From Prinsepia uniflora (taxonomy: Eukaryota > Streptophyta > Magnoliopsida > Rosales > Rosaceae), in the NCBI GenBank assembly GCA_032719365.1, contig CM064866.1:9653781-9717780 (forward strand): 64,000 nt of DNA, written 5' to 3'. Below the pieces are notes generated by a model. The model ran no database searches. It was not told the origin of the DNA and saw only the letters and a list, made by a program, of their open reading frames with translations. Position numbers and translations under genes: made by a program. Positions 11,701 through 22,300 of the stretch are shown one piece after another (position 1 is the stretch's first letter; each line of letters opens with the position of its first letter).

Positions 11701-14700
11701 GGACTGTAGTTTGGGTTGAGACGAAGAGAATGGGACAAACGGGGAGTGTTTTGGTGGCCGGAGCTGGGAGAACCGGCCGGGTCAAGCCGCGGGTCACGGC
11801 GACCCGGTTGCAGACGTTCGGGTCGACCCGCGGGAGGGCAGGGATGACAGGTGACGTCATCCTGCTGACGTCATCATGTCAGCGATGACGTCAGCCTTGT
11901 CAGATCTGACAATGTCAGCTGACATGTCAGAAAATGGGCCAATAGGAGTGCGACACGTGTCACATGTCAGTGCACAGTTAGCACTGACATGTCAGTGACG
12001 TGGCCCAATCAGGGGCTGACACGTGGCACCGACGTGGACCAGTGCCGTGATGACACGTGGCACTGACAACACAGTAACGTGGACCAGGTAGACGACAATG
12101 GTTTAGTCAAGTTACGACAGGATAGAGATTGTTGGACAAGTTACCAGGGTTGGTACTTGTCGATGGAATCCCTGAGTGGGATACAGAGTAGTTGGTACGG
12201 GTGATTGATTCCGTTGGATACGGAGTCTGGATATAGCGATGTCTGGTAGTTAGGTCTGCACGAGTGCGGGGCAGGCGCTACTACCGAGAGTGGTTATAGT
12301 TACGATTGTTGGGGATCGGGGACGTTCGGGGAACGTTTTCCTTTTCTCGCATGAGTTGTCAGGGTGACTGTAACCAGCGTTGTCAGGTACGAGGGAGACA
12401 GAGTTTCTCCTATACGAGCAGAGGTACGCGATCGTCGCTTGGTATGAGCGGAGATCCAGGATGTCAGTGTTGCACACGGTGTGCTAGCGTCAGTACTGAT
12501 GCTAGTGAGGATGCTTGTGTGCTGATGCTGACAGGTGGTAGTGATGGTGCTGGTACTCGTGCTAGTGCTAGTGCTGGTGTCGGTGCGGGTGATTGTGATG
12601 ACGGTGAGTCACGAGTCGGGATGTGGCTCTGACGAGATGGGCATATGTTCGGTATCTGTGGTTCCAGAGTGGACCTCAGATAAGGTTAAAGTGGTTAAGG
12701 GACACGTGGTTAATGTCCGGGTATGTTGTTTCCAATCTTGTTGGAACTTCGCAATCGCGGGAGTTTGCGATTAAGGTGACGAGAGGAATACGGGTTTTCC
12801 GCATTGGTATCGGGTATTTCGACGTCATTTTGGGTGACTTCTCAGATTCTACCATGAATGATGATGGTAGATGACGTTGATGATATAGATGTTGTTGGTT
12901 GCCACTAGTACACTGATCGTGTATTGGTTGGTGGACCCGGGATCTGTTCTGAATCATCAGGAGGAGATGAGTATATCGAAGTTAGGTGACTGAGATTCCT
13001 CATTCTCTACTTGGTGGCAGACGACTGAGTGGAGTCACGGAGCACCGACTGAGTGGACCCCGGAGTAGTCACGGAGCACCGACTGAGTGGAGTCACCCCC
13101 CAGTTGGGTTCCTTACTCTCAGGAAGGCTATGGTTACTATTACCTCGGGTAGGGTCAGTGGTCTGCGGACATTGACCTTGACTTTGAGATGACTCGGATT
13201 GAGACCCGGGTAGCGCGCGCGTGGCTTTGGATACCGTGACAGGATTGGTTGTGTGACTTATATATATGTATGTGATGAATATATGATATATGATATGTGG
13301 TGTGTACAGGTGTGCACAGGATTTGGGCAGTGGCCCGTATGGTCGTTTTCATTGTGGTCCTTTCGACCTTGGTTTATATCTGCTTTGGGCTTAGTCCCAC
13401 ATATGGTTTGTTTTGGATAAATGGTTTTCGAATGCATGCATGCTTTTTAGTGGAGGGTACAAAGGTCTTCTCGTTAAAATGTTTTTATAAACTTTTGTTT
13501 TGTCCACTCACAGTTTTTAATGTTTTGACTGCCCTTCAGGTTGACATCGGATGTGGACTGTAGCAGAGACCGAGATATCACATGCCTCCTCCGGATCCTG
13601 GCGTACTCTGATAGCCCGGGAGGGCAAAGGACGAAAATATCCCTTGTCTGACACTTCGTGTCAGACGGGAGCAGGGTCATCCTGCACTAATCCCGGGGGG
13701 ATTGGGATGGGTCCTGTCAACAACGTTCCTAATCCCATTTCTAATATTTCTAGCTAATTAAAACCGAAATAAACCTCCAAAACCGTGCCTTCACCGTTGT
13801 TAATGGTGGCCGGATTTTCCCCCGTCGTTCACGGCCATTTCCGACCATTCCATCCTTCAAAAACAATCCTAAACTTCTCCTAGTGTCCCCAAAAACCTTA
13901 CCCAATTAAAGAAATCGAGTAAAACCCATTAAAACCAAACTTCGAATTTTAAATATTTTTACCTCACAGTCGACCTCCTCCCGCCGTGGCCACCTCCGTC
14001 CCCAGCCGTGGCTTGCCATCCTCAGCCTCTCACCACCTCCTCACGGTCATATTTGTGCTCAGAGGATGAATGACAGTGAGGTGTGTGTGGTGTTTGTGTG
14101 TTTGAAGAAAAATGAAGAATGAAGAACATGGGGGGGGGGGGGGTGGGTTCGGGTTTGATGAAAACAAAGAAGAAGAATGATGGCTGATGAGAGAAGAGAG
14201 GATTGATGGTGAGGATTGAAAGATTAAAATAGAATGGATGGCTAGGATTTAGTGTTAGAAGGTTTAATTATAAAATAATTAAAATAATAATATTTAATTA
14301 CTTAGATCCACAAATTAGGGGATTTAGCCAATTGAATGAGTGACACTTGTCACTCATCCATGGGACCCACTCAAAATATCTGGCCCAATTAGAAATTGCC
14401 AAATCATCCCCGTCTCGAAGTACGTGCATAGTGAAATTGAACTTCCGTGACCTATAACTTCCCCGTTCAAAGTCCAATTTCAGCGTGCCGCCTGTCTATG
14501 GATTTGTATCATCCTGATCTACGTAACGGTCTTCGGCCCTCGGCCATCGGACATCCCGGTCAAAAAGTCAATATTTGCCTCCTTTTAACCAAAATTACCA
14601 AAATGCCCCTAAACTTCCGAACATCATAACTTCCTCCTCGAACGTCGGAATTGAACGTACCACCTGTCTATGAACTCGTGACTTCCTAAACTACATCACG

Positions 14701-14876
14701 GTCATCGATCAAAGTCCATTTGACCACCCGAATGAAAAGTCAACGTTTTACCCACGCTAGGGGCAAAACTGTCATTTTGCATCGTTCGTCCGATTTAGCC
14801 TAACTAATCACGGATTAACCTCACTAATAGTGATTAGTCACTAATCTAATCCTGGAATTCGGTACGGGCCGTTACA
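8744..14876 (-). mobile_element. inverted solo LTR, family F (about 3.0 kb), split by a same-family LTR
   Basis: On the minus strand it begins TGTAACGGCCCGTACCGAAT at 14876 and ends GGATTGGGATGGGTCCTGTCA at 8744. Perfect target duplications TTCAG lie at 8739-8743 and 14877-14881 within the copia coding region. It lacks an interior. The inverted decamers are at 8951-8960 and 10104-10113. Between them is a minisatellite of about 50 bp with GGTTCATGCCGGTTCCCATA at roughly 9600-9770. It is interrupted by the plus-strand LTR 10576-13719 of the same family. A G-run of about 15 bases lies at 14131-14146. Confidence 0.85.
10576..13719 (+). mobile_element. solo LTR, family F, inserted head-to-head in another F LTR
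   Basis: It starts TGTAACGACCCGTCCCAAAT and ends GGATTGGGATGGGTCCTGTCA. Its last ~200 bp is nearly the reverse complement of 8744-8950, so both are the same family. Flanks are TAAAC (10571-10575) and ACAAC (13720-13724), a poor target duplication with three of five matching, so the junctions are slightly less certain. It carries the 12-bp-arm palindrome at 11092-11117 and a cluster of TGACGTCA, CATGTCAG and ACACGTG words at about 11840-12070. The perfect terminal stem TCTGACAC/GTGTCAGA is at 13647-13665. The upstream decamer seen in other LTRs was not found in this copy. Confidence 0.8.
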
Positions 14877-14881
14877 TTCAG

Positions 14882-16200
14882 ACACTATCTCAACACCTTG
14901 TGCTTCAGCCATATCAGTAATGTCTTCATGTATAACCTCTTGAGCTCTGCCATTGGGTTCTTGTTGCAGTGGTGATGAATCATAGGTGAGTTGGCCTGCA
15001 TTTTTAACTGTCTCCTTATCAAGATCTGCCACGGTTTGATCTTCAAAGAAGTGTACATTTCTGCTTCTGAATAGCTTGTTGGTCTTTGGATCCCACATGC
15101 GGTAGCCCATTTCTTCATTGGCATACCCGAGAAAGATGCACGGTGTGCCTTTGTCATCTATCTTCAATCTTTTCTCGTCGGATACACGTGCAAATGCTTT
15201 GCATCCAAATACTTTCAAGTGTGAATATGAAACGCTTCTACTGGTCCATACGCATTCGGGAATCTCAAAGTTCAATGGTACACTTGGTGATCGGTTGATA
15301 AGGTAACAAGCGGCTGACACAGCTTCGGCCCAAAAACGCTTTGATAGATTGGTTGTCTTCAGTATGCACCTGACCTTCTTCAGAATGGTGCGGTTCATCC
15401 TTTCAGCTACACCATTATGTTGTGGGGTGCCATGAATTGTCTTCTCATGCCTAATGCCATACTTCGAACGGTAATCTCTGAACTCGTTCAAAGTGTACTC
15501 TCCGCCATTGTCGCTACGGATACATTTGAGGGCTCTCCCAATCTCCCTCTCCACCATGACATGAAACTGCTTGAAGGTTTAGAATACCTGGCCTTTTGAT
15601 TTCAACAAATATACCCAAACCTTTCGTGAAGCATCATCAATAAAGGTGACAAAATATCTATTACCACCTAGTGATTCAACTTCCATAGGGCCACAAACAT
15701 CAGAATGTACAAAGTCTAATATTTTTTCTTTTCTTGTGAAGGTACCAGAAAAATTGACTTGATTTTGCTTGCCATATAAACAATAATCACAAAAGTCTAG
15801 TGAGGTACCTTTGGCAAAGGGACTGAGAGACTTCTTTGCCAAAACTTGCAATCCCTTCTCACTCATGTAACCTAATCTCTTGTGCCATAGATTTGGAGGA
15901 GAATCGTCCGCGACATTCAACTCTCCTTTGCAAACCTTCCCATATGTCTTGTAGAGGGTGCAACACAACTTCCCTCTAGCGACGACTAGCGATCCCTTGG
16001 TAAGCCTTCACTTTTGACCTCCCCCATGATGATGGAACCCTTGTTGAACAAGCACACTGGTTGATATTAGATTGAGACGTAAACTAGGAACATATCTCAT
16101 ATCTTTCAATAACAGCTTGTTGCCCAAATCAGTCTCGAACAAAACATCACCTATTCCTGATACCTTGGTATAGCTATCATTGCCCATCTTCACTTCCCTA
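14882..16200 (-). pseudogene. copia pol fragment: protease remnant, GAG-pre-integrase and integrase
   Basis: Read on the minus strand, 16193-16008 gives the region downstream of the protease (VLFETDLGNKLLLKDMRYVP, SLRLNLISTSVLV). After a break, 15968-15579 gives the zinc-binding pre-integrase (LWHKRLGYMSEKGLQVLAKK, CDYCLYGKQ) and the start of the catalytic core with HSDVCGPMEVESLGGNRYFV. From 15557 it continues RSDNGGEYTLNEFRDY, HGTPQHNGVAERMNRTILKK and the GFGC-like HLKVFGCKAF block. The D, D and E of the integrase triad (HSD, RSDNGG, VAE) are visible. Frame breaks near 15570 and 16000 disable it. It stops at the TTCAG target duplication. Confidence 0.88.
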
Positions 16201-16439
16201 AAGTCTCCAGCTTTGTATGTGGTGAAGAACTACGAGTGCGTCGTGGCATAGAAAGATCCTTTAGAATCAACTACCCAAGAAATGCTTTTATCTTCATTAG
16301 CATGTAGGCAATCATTGTCAAGAGACAACAACTCACATGCTTGACTGGACACGAGTAACAGTAGCTGCAGTATTGGTTGTGTCCTCCTTCTTTTGGTAAG
16401 TTGAGCCATCTTTCCTATCCTTCTTGTTATTCTTTAGTT

Positions 16440-17172
16440 TGTTTCAATTCTTCATCATGTGGCCATAGAGATTGCAATTATAACACCTTCCATTGAATCA
16501 TGTCCTTGAACGACTTGCACTTCTTCCACGATCTCGACTGGGACCTTTACTCTTGTTCCTTCCTCTATTCTCCGCCATAAAGACTTGGCTACTATCGGAA
16601 CTTGAGGACTTCCTCCTAGTCTCTTCATTTAACATGTTATCTTTAACATTATCCATAGATAACACACCATTGGGAACAGAGTTACTTACAGTAATGACAA
16701 AGGTCTCCCAGTTGTATGGCAAAGATCCAAGAAGCAACAACGCTTGAAGCTCATCTACGATCTTCATGTCCATCGTGGCCAATTGATTGATAGTGCTTTG
16801 GAAGTTGTTGAGGTGTTCAGTCACCCTTAAGCCCTCCTTATACTTCATGTTGACAAGCTCCTTAATGTGAAACGCTTTCTTGGAAGCGGTCTTTTGCTCG
16901 AACAATGACTCCAATTTCAACCAAAGAGCATGGGCGTTAGTCTCGTTGGACACATGGTGGAACACATTATCATCCACCCATTCACGAATGTGACCAATAG
17001 CCTTGCGATTCAACTTCTTCCATTCAGCATCTCTCATATTCTCAAGCTTGCCTTCCTCTCCTTCTTTGAGCTCATGCAGATCCTTGCAATAAAGAATGTC
17101 CCCAATTCTCGGCTTTCATGTAATCCAATTGGAGTGGTTGAGTCGAATCATGGTACTCCTTGAGCCTTCCAT
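16440..17172 (-). pseudogene. copia gag fragment (UBN2-type)
   Basis: A start codon at 17172-17170 opens MEGSRSTMIRLNHSNWIT, followed at once by a stop (probably a former Trp codon). The frame continues KPRIGDILYCKDLHELKEGE and then, from 17037, a long open stretch. That stretch has the copia capsid words HALWLKLESLFEQKTASKKA and MKYKEGLRVTEHLNNFQSTI. Near 16470 the minus strand gives a zinc knuckle CYNCNLYGH that lacks its last Cys because of later substitutions. Capsid plus knuckle fit Ty1/copia gag. Confidence 0.85.
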
Positions 17173-17190
17173 TCTAACTCTCAACGAACC

Positions 17191-17206
17191 TGGAGCTCTA
17201 ATACCA
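17191..17206 (-). promoter_or_regulatory. copia primer-binding site
   Basis: On the minus strand TGGTATTAGAGCTCCA lies one base from the LTR end, the position and sequence expected for priming by initiator Met-tRNA. Confidence 0.8.
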
Positions 17207-17207
17207 C

Positions 17208-17787
17208 TGTTAGGGAAAATAGTAAAATGGAAATAATAACTCAACCCACAAAAAAGATAAATATGCAAGGAAATAAAAGAGCAAAGAATAGAGAACACCA
17301 GATATAACATGGTTCGGCAATATGCCTACGTCCACGGGGCAACAAGAATAAGTACATCCACTAATGAAATTAGGGGTACAAAGAGATGAACAACTTCAAG
17401 AACACTACTTGAAGGAAACACTCTCTTACACACTTGTTTTACTACCAACACTACAACACTCAACACTCTCAACTTGGAGTGGGCACTCTTCACTCTCTAC
17501 TTGGAGGAAGATGTTTCTCTTGGATGAGATTGATGGAATGAGCAAATGACCTCTCCTTATATAGGCCAAGGAGGAACCATCTAGATGCATTCATTAATGC
17601 TTCATCCACCCACCTACTTCATTTATGGATCTCACTTACTTACAATCACCTATTTCATTTTGGATCTCACTTACCTACAACCACCTGCTTCATTTATGGA
17701 TCCCACTTACCTACAACCACTTACTTCATTAATGCTCCAAATAATATTTTGTAGATATATTTGAAGTTTGAGCGTAGATATTTTACA
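17208..17787 (-). mobile_element. 5' LTR of the minus-strand copia element
   Basis: The plus strand starts TGTTAGGGAAAATAG next to the primer-binding site. The best outer end is TTTTACA at 17787, giving TGTAAAATATCTACG...TTTCCCTAACA on the minus strand (580 bp). The outer border is inferred from TG...CA only, because the partner LTR is not in the window. It contains imperfect repeats of ACTTACCTACAACCACCT with TTCATTTATGGATC (17610-17730). Confidence 0.65.
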
Positions 17788-18418
17788 ATTTTTTCTCACC
17801 CAAACTACACACATCACTTCTTACTTTCTATCGACAACATTCTTTTCCCCAAAATCCTCTCTTTATATCTAGTTTGGTTTCTGTCTTAATTTCTCCATCA
17901 AGTTCTATCATCAATTTTTCGATCATTTTTTACTTTTATGATCGCTTAAGTACGCTGATCAATAGTGGTCTTGTGTTTCCAATGTGTGCTCTATTATCAA
18001 TCTCTTCGGTTGCAGACTAAATTGTGTTCTACTGTGGTGGCATAATGCTCGGAGGTGGTGGCTGACGAAGCTTCCCTTAGATGTTAGGGTTTTTTGGGTT
18101 GTAATGTTTTTGGAAGTTTATTTGCTTTGGGTTTTTTATGTTTGTTTTTTTGAACGACCGTCGGGCTTTTTATGTTTGAATTTGTTTATTGTTTAGTTTG
18201 AGTCTTTTAATTATTGTTTATGTTATTGAACTCTTCTGCTCAATAAATATTTCTATTTCGGGACCAAAAAAAAAGGTTAAAAAAGAAGAAAGGCCGACAA
18301 GTGAGGGCGGTTTCTCTCGTAATTTGACTGTATTTCTTCAACCTCATACACCACACCCCTGTACAAAATCCACAATCACCAGAGTCTTGTATCAGTATCA
18401 GAGAAGAGGAAAGGCAAA
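17788..18418 (+). other. TTL upstream region with a probable LINE 3' tail
   Basis: No gene is visible. From about 17950 to 18280 the plus strand resembles the 3' tail of a plant L1-type LINE: T-rich text, then TCAATAAATATTTCTATTTC and GGGACC followed by an A-run at 18266-18275. I see no RT sequence, so this is tentative. The 140 bp after it, including CAGTATCAGAGAAGAGGAAA just before the ATG, would be the proximal promoter and leader of TTL. A TATA-like TTTATATC lies at about 17870, upstream of the putative tail. Confidence 0.4.
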
Positions 18419-21400
18419 ATGGGATTAAGATTTGATGAGGAGGAGCTGTTCGCATGTTGTGGAAGTACCAAATTCGCCAATGAAATGGCGAAGGCGTCCC
18501 CTTTTTCATCTTTAGACGAAGCTGTGACTGCGGCTAGAGACATATGGTTCAACCAGGTTGATGTCAATGCTTGGCTCCAAGCATTCTCTGGTCATCCTCA
18601 GATCGGACACTCGGCTTCTTCTCACTCAAATCGGACCTCTGCTCAGTTCAGTTTCTTAACCTCCTCTTCTTATTATTGCTTTTCTATTTTACTAATTCAT
18701 AAATTTTCATTCAAATCATGACAACCCGAAATAAGCATAATTGATATAGGGGTACTTTAGTTTTCACATCATTGCTGATTAGATCAATTTTTTAGCTTAT
18801 ATTTTTCTGCATAATCTTCAATTAGCAATAAAAAAAATGAGAAGTTTGTTTCTTCCAAAGAAGCCCAGTTTGGGTTTTAACTCATCAAAACTATCTTGGG
18901 TTTTGGTAGATTGAGTTGGTTCATCTGATCAATGGTGGCTTACTGAAATTTACTGTGCTTACTCCTTTATTTGAGCTCTTTTCTTTCTTTCTAGGTTTAG
19001 ATTCTAATTCTTTTTAAAAATTTTGACGATGGCTGAACACTTTTATTGATGATAGAAATTCAGTCAAGATTGTAATGCCATTCTTTTTTATGGTTTAAAT
19101 TGAATAACTGCGCATTTGGGTCAGTTTCCTAAGCCAAGTTGTGTTGCGTTTTGACGGGGGTTTATTTACCATCAAGATCAGGTTATGTTTAATTTCCTTG
19201 AAGTTTTACCAGCTTTATACTCGATCCAAAACACTAGAGAGAGAAAGTAGTGCTTTTAGTATGCCATTATATTGATTTAAGTGATCTTGCTGATGCTATT
19301 TGACCACAATTATAGTGTTTTTAGATATGAAATTATTGTTCAAGTGATGTGGAAATCATTTTGTAGGTGGAGTAAGGGAGAGCAGGCAGCTGCCATAGCA
19401 ACAGCCACTAATTCCAGCATACAGGTTAGTAAGCTTCCGAACTTAATGAGTATATTTGAAGTCTTTATTCCCCCTTGAAAAGAATCAAATACATTCAATG
19501 CTCCTCTGCTTACTTCTCCCAGTTTTAGTTTTCAGAAGCGAACAGAAGAAAAAAAAAAAATTGATGATCCCATTTCTGTTTCTGTATTGATGTTATGAAC
19601 TGTTTTGGTTTTTTTTTTTTAAACTTAATTTGCCACTTGCGATTTGTAGGAACTTGCTGAATGGAATATCAAATACAGGCAGAAATTTGGGTTTATATTT
19701 CTTATTTGTGCATCAGGAAAAAGCACCGATGGGATACTTGCTGAGTTGAAGGTAATTATTCAATTCGAGTTCGTTTTCGATTCAATTTTCTAAATGAAAG
19801 GTTCTTTTTGTGATTAGCATGAATAGAATAGCATGCAGTGATATACTAGCTATTCAGTTAATGGACTGAATGCAGAACATTTATTGGAACTATTTCATTT
19901 GAGAACTATTTCATATTTTCATGCTCGAATTTCAGTTTGCATTCCAGAATCATTTATGCATACAGTCGATGATTTCTGGTTTTCACATTCTGGCTCAATT
20001 AACCATTTTTTTAAAATGAGAAACGAAGACTATATTAGAAATTCAAAAGTTTACAAAAATAATGACCAAGTGTAGACAATAGCCAAACATTATAATCTCA
20101 ATTACTGGCAGTATGCAAATTGCACTCAAACCCCCCCAAAAAAAGGCCTCTAAAACCAACAAACTGCACCACCGTAATCTGAGCGAAGTATAAGAAAGAA
20201 TGTCCCTAGATTCAGCAGTTACTGAGGCTCGCACGGCTCCCCAAAACCTCACTCTGACCTCCATAACTGGCACTTGCGCGGCACTCATATTTGAGAATTT
20301 ATTATTCCTTTCCAACCAAATCTCTCTAAGAAAAATGATCACAAAGCAGACAATAATGAACATTAGTCTAAAAACAACGATAAGTAAACAATGATGAGCA
20401 TTAGTAGTTCTTCATACAGTAAACAATGACCAAGCGTGAAGAGCAATCGTTATTGGCCTTTAGTTTATTTATCTATTTATTTTTTTGTTGAAAAAGTAAT
20501 TTTCCTGGAAAATCAAAAAGGAAACTTAAGGATCTCGTGAGATATTCACCAGACCTTGTGCTAAAGTGCATTTTGTATTCCCAACGAATGAGAATAGTAC
20601 TTCTGCATGGACCACTTTACAGAGTTTGCACAAGTTGTTTCTCAAATTAATAATTTTATTTTTCCTCCTTGCAGAAACGATATCCCAACAGGCCAATAGT
20701 TGAATTCGAGATCGCAGCTCAGGAGCAGATGAAAATAACAGAGCTTCGTCTTGCAAAGCTCCTTGCAACAAAAGAAAATGTTGCTTGCACGGCCAACCAG
20801 ATTCCCACAGTTGTTGCAAAGAAAGTGGAAGGTGCTTATATATGCTTTTCCATTTGTTCCTTCACAAAATATACCAGTCCGGATTATGTTTATGCAGTTT
20901 TTGGCTTTGTTTGTTTCACAATATTCATAATTAAAGTTTATGTTAGGTTGTCTATTTTTCAATTACATACAAATTTTCATGAGCAGTCGTATTTCGGATG
21001 TAAGAACCACTTATTTCCTGGTTCACAGAATTTTGTTTATGGAAAAAAATTGGAAGAGGCTGAGTGATTGAGTGTGAGATTGATTTCTTAACTGCCATAT
21101 AACTTTAAATTATGAGAATTCGTAACTCATGACTCATTTCTCCAGAGGAGGTCGCTTTTCTTACCTTGCATGTGCTACTATTTCTAAATGATATAGATTT
21201 TTATGAACCCTAGAAGATCGTGTTAGCATTATTGGAGGGCATCTGACTGCTGCTTCTGAAGATCCTGTGAGAGTGATTGGAGAGCATCTAACTGCTACTT
21301 CTGAAGCTTCATCTGTGAAAAAACCTCAAGCTGCAATTCGAAACCGTCCACCCATCACAACCCATGTCTTGGATGTTTCTCGAGGATCTCCAGGTGCCGG

Positions 21401-21719
21401 TATTCAGTTATATTTAGAAATGTGGAAGGGCCCTCACCCTCGTCCCGTGTTTGGTGAGTCAGATGCAGGCAGTTGGGTAGTTCAAGGGTCTTCAACTACA
21501 GATAATGATGGGCGAAGTGGTCCATTAATGAGCATAGTTGATGAAGTGAACCCAGGCATATACAGGATCAATTTTAACACAGGTAAGTACTTCCCAGGGG
21601 GGTTATTTCCTTATGTTTCTATCGTGTTTGAAATCAGAGTCACAGAAGTTGGAACATTTTCATGTTCCTCTGCTGATGTCACCGTTTTCGTTCACGACTT
21701 ACCGTGGAAGCTAGATTGA
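18419..21719 (+). CDS. TTL: Uric acid degradation bifunctional protein TTL (allantoin synthase), 5 exons, C-terminal frameshift
   Basis: Exons by frame and GT/AG: 18419-18645, 19367-19424, 19650-19751, 20675-20831, 21217-21719 (about 348 aa). Exons 1-4 give the OHCU decarboxylase domain: ARDIWFNQVDVNAWLQAFSG, HPQIGH with the catalytic His, WSKGEQ, ELAEWNIKYRQKFGFIF, and NRPIVEFEIAAQEQMKITEL. Exon 5 gives a linker with a PTS2-like peroxisome signal RVSIIGGHL, then the transthyretin-like HIU hydrolase domain (PPITTHVLDVSRGSP, DGRSGPL, YRINFNTGKY, FPYVSIVFEI). The enzyme converts 5-hydroxyisourate through OHCU to S-allantoin in peroxisomes. Near 21636-21640 two bases are missing against the family frame. 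The expected HFHVP (21655-21669) and terminal YRGS plus stop (21700-21714) lie in another frame, and the genomic frame instead ends at 21719. The exon 1 donor is a weak CA|GTTCAG, but only it keeps frame. A polyadenylation-like AATAAA follows at about 21737. Confidence 0.9.
20036..20400 (-). mobile_element. LINE-like fragment in TTL intron 4-proximal region (antisense)
   Basis: Within the intron between 19751 and 20675 the minus strand reads VCFVIIFLREIWLERNNKFS, close to the C-terminal region after reverse transcriptase in plant L1-type LINEs, where W-IW-ERN-F is typical. Only this short piece is recognisable. It lies antisense to the gene. GAGCATTAGTAGTTC and AGTAAACAATGA words near 20380-20430 are partly repeated. 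Confidence 0.55.
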
Positions 21720-22267
21720 TGTGAGTTCAGTTGACAAATAAAGTGTCTGTAATTTTACTTGAGAGATTTCTGGTTTACAACCTTAGTAATAAAAAAGACA
21801 GCCTTGTTGATATGAAACAAAAATCCTGGAAAGGATAAGAATATGAAGTTATGAACAAATAAGATGATGTGAATGTCAGTTTCCTTAATCTTGTAGAAAT
21901 AGTAATCCTCTGGGCCTTTGACTCAATGTTTAAAACAATGCAAGAGGCGCTTTTAGGGTAGTCGATAAGGGCTTAGCACCTAAGCAGTTAAGTGGGGCTT
22001 AAGTGGGAGTTTAGTGGTTTGAAAAAAAATCAAAATTCAATAAATTAATAATATAATGAATACTGTCAAATAATTCTAAAATAAAAATTAATTATTTAGA
22101 TATATAAATTGAGTTTGGAATTATAAATGTTCAAATTGTAAGTTTCTTATTGATTTGATATACAACATTCTATGTTTTTTTAAATTTTATTATATTTGTT
22201 TTAATTAATAATTATATTATTAACTAAGTATTTAATAAATATAATAACTTATACAACCATATATATA

Positions 22268-22300
<33 letters not shown>

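Larger units (their letters stand above)
705..17787 (-). mobile_element. Ty1/copia retrotransposon on the minus strand, interrupted by a TRIM and two inverted solo LTRs
   Basis: Read from right to left the element runs LTR (17787-17208), primer-binding site, gag (about 17172-16440), protease region, GAG-pre-integrase and integrase (15968-14882), reverse transcriptase (8738-8084, continuing 1610-1162) and RNase H (1149-705). That is the copia order, with integrase before reverse transcriptase. The far LTR is beyond the Cassandra insertion and outside the window. Removing the inserts at 1616-8078 and 8744-14876 with one target copy each restores contiguous coding sequence. Stops and frame breaks show it is dead. 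Its LTR edge lies about 630 bp upstream of the TTL start codon. Confidence 0.9.
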
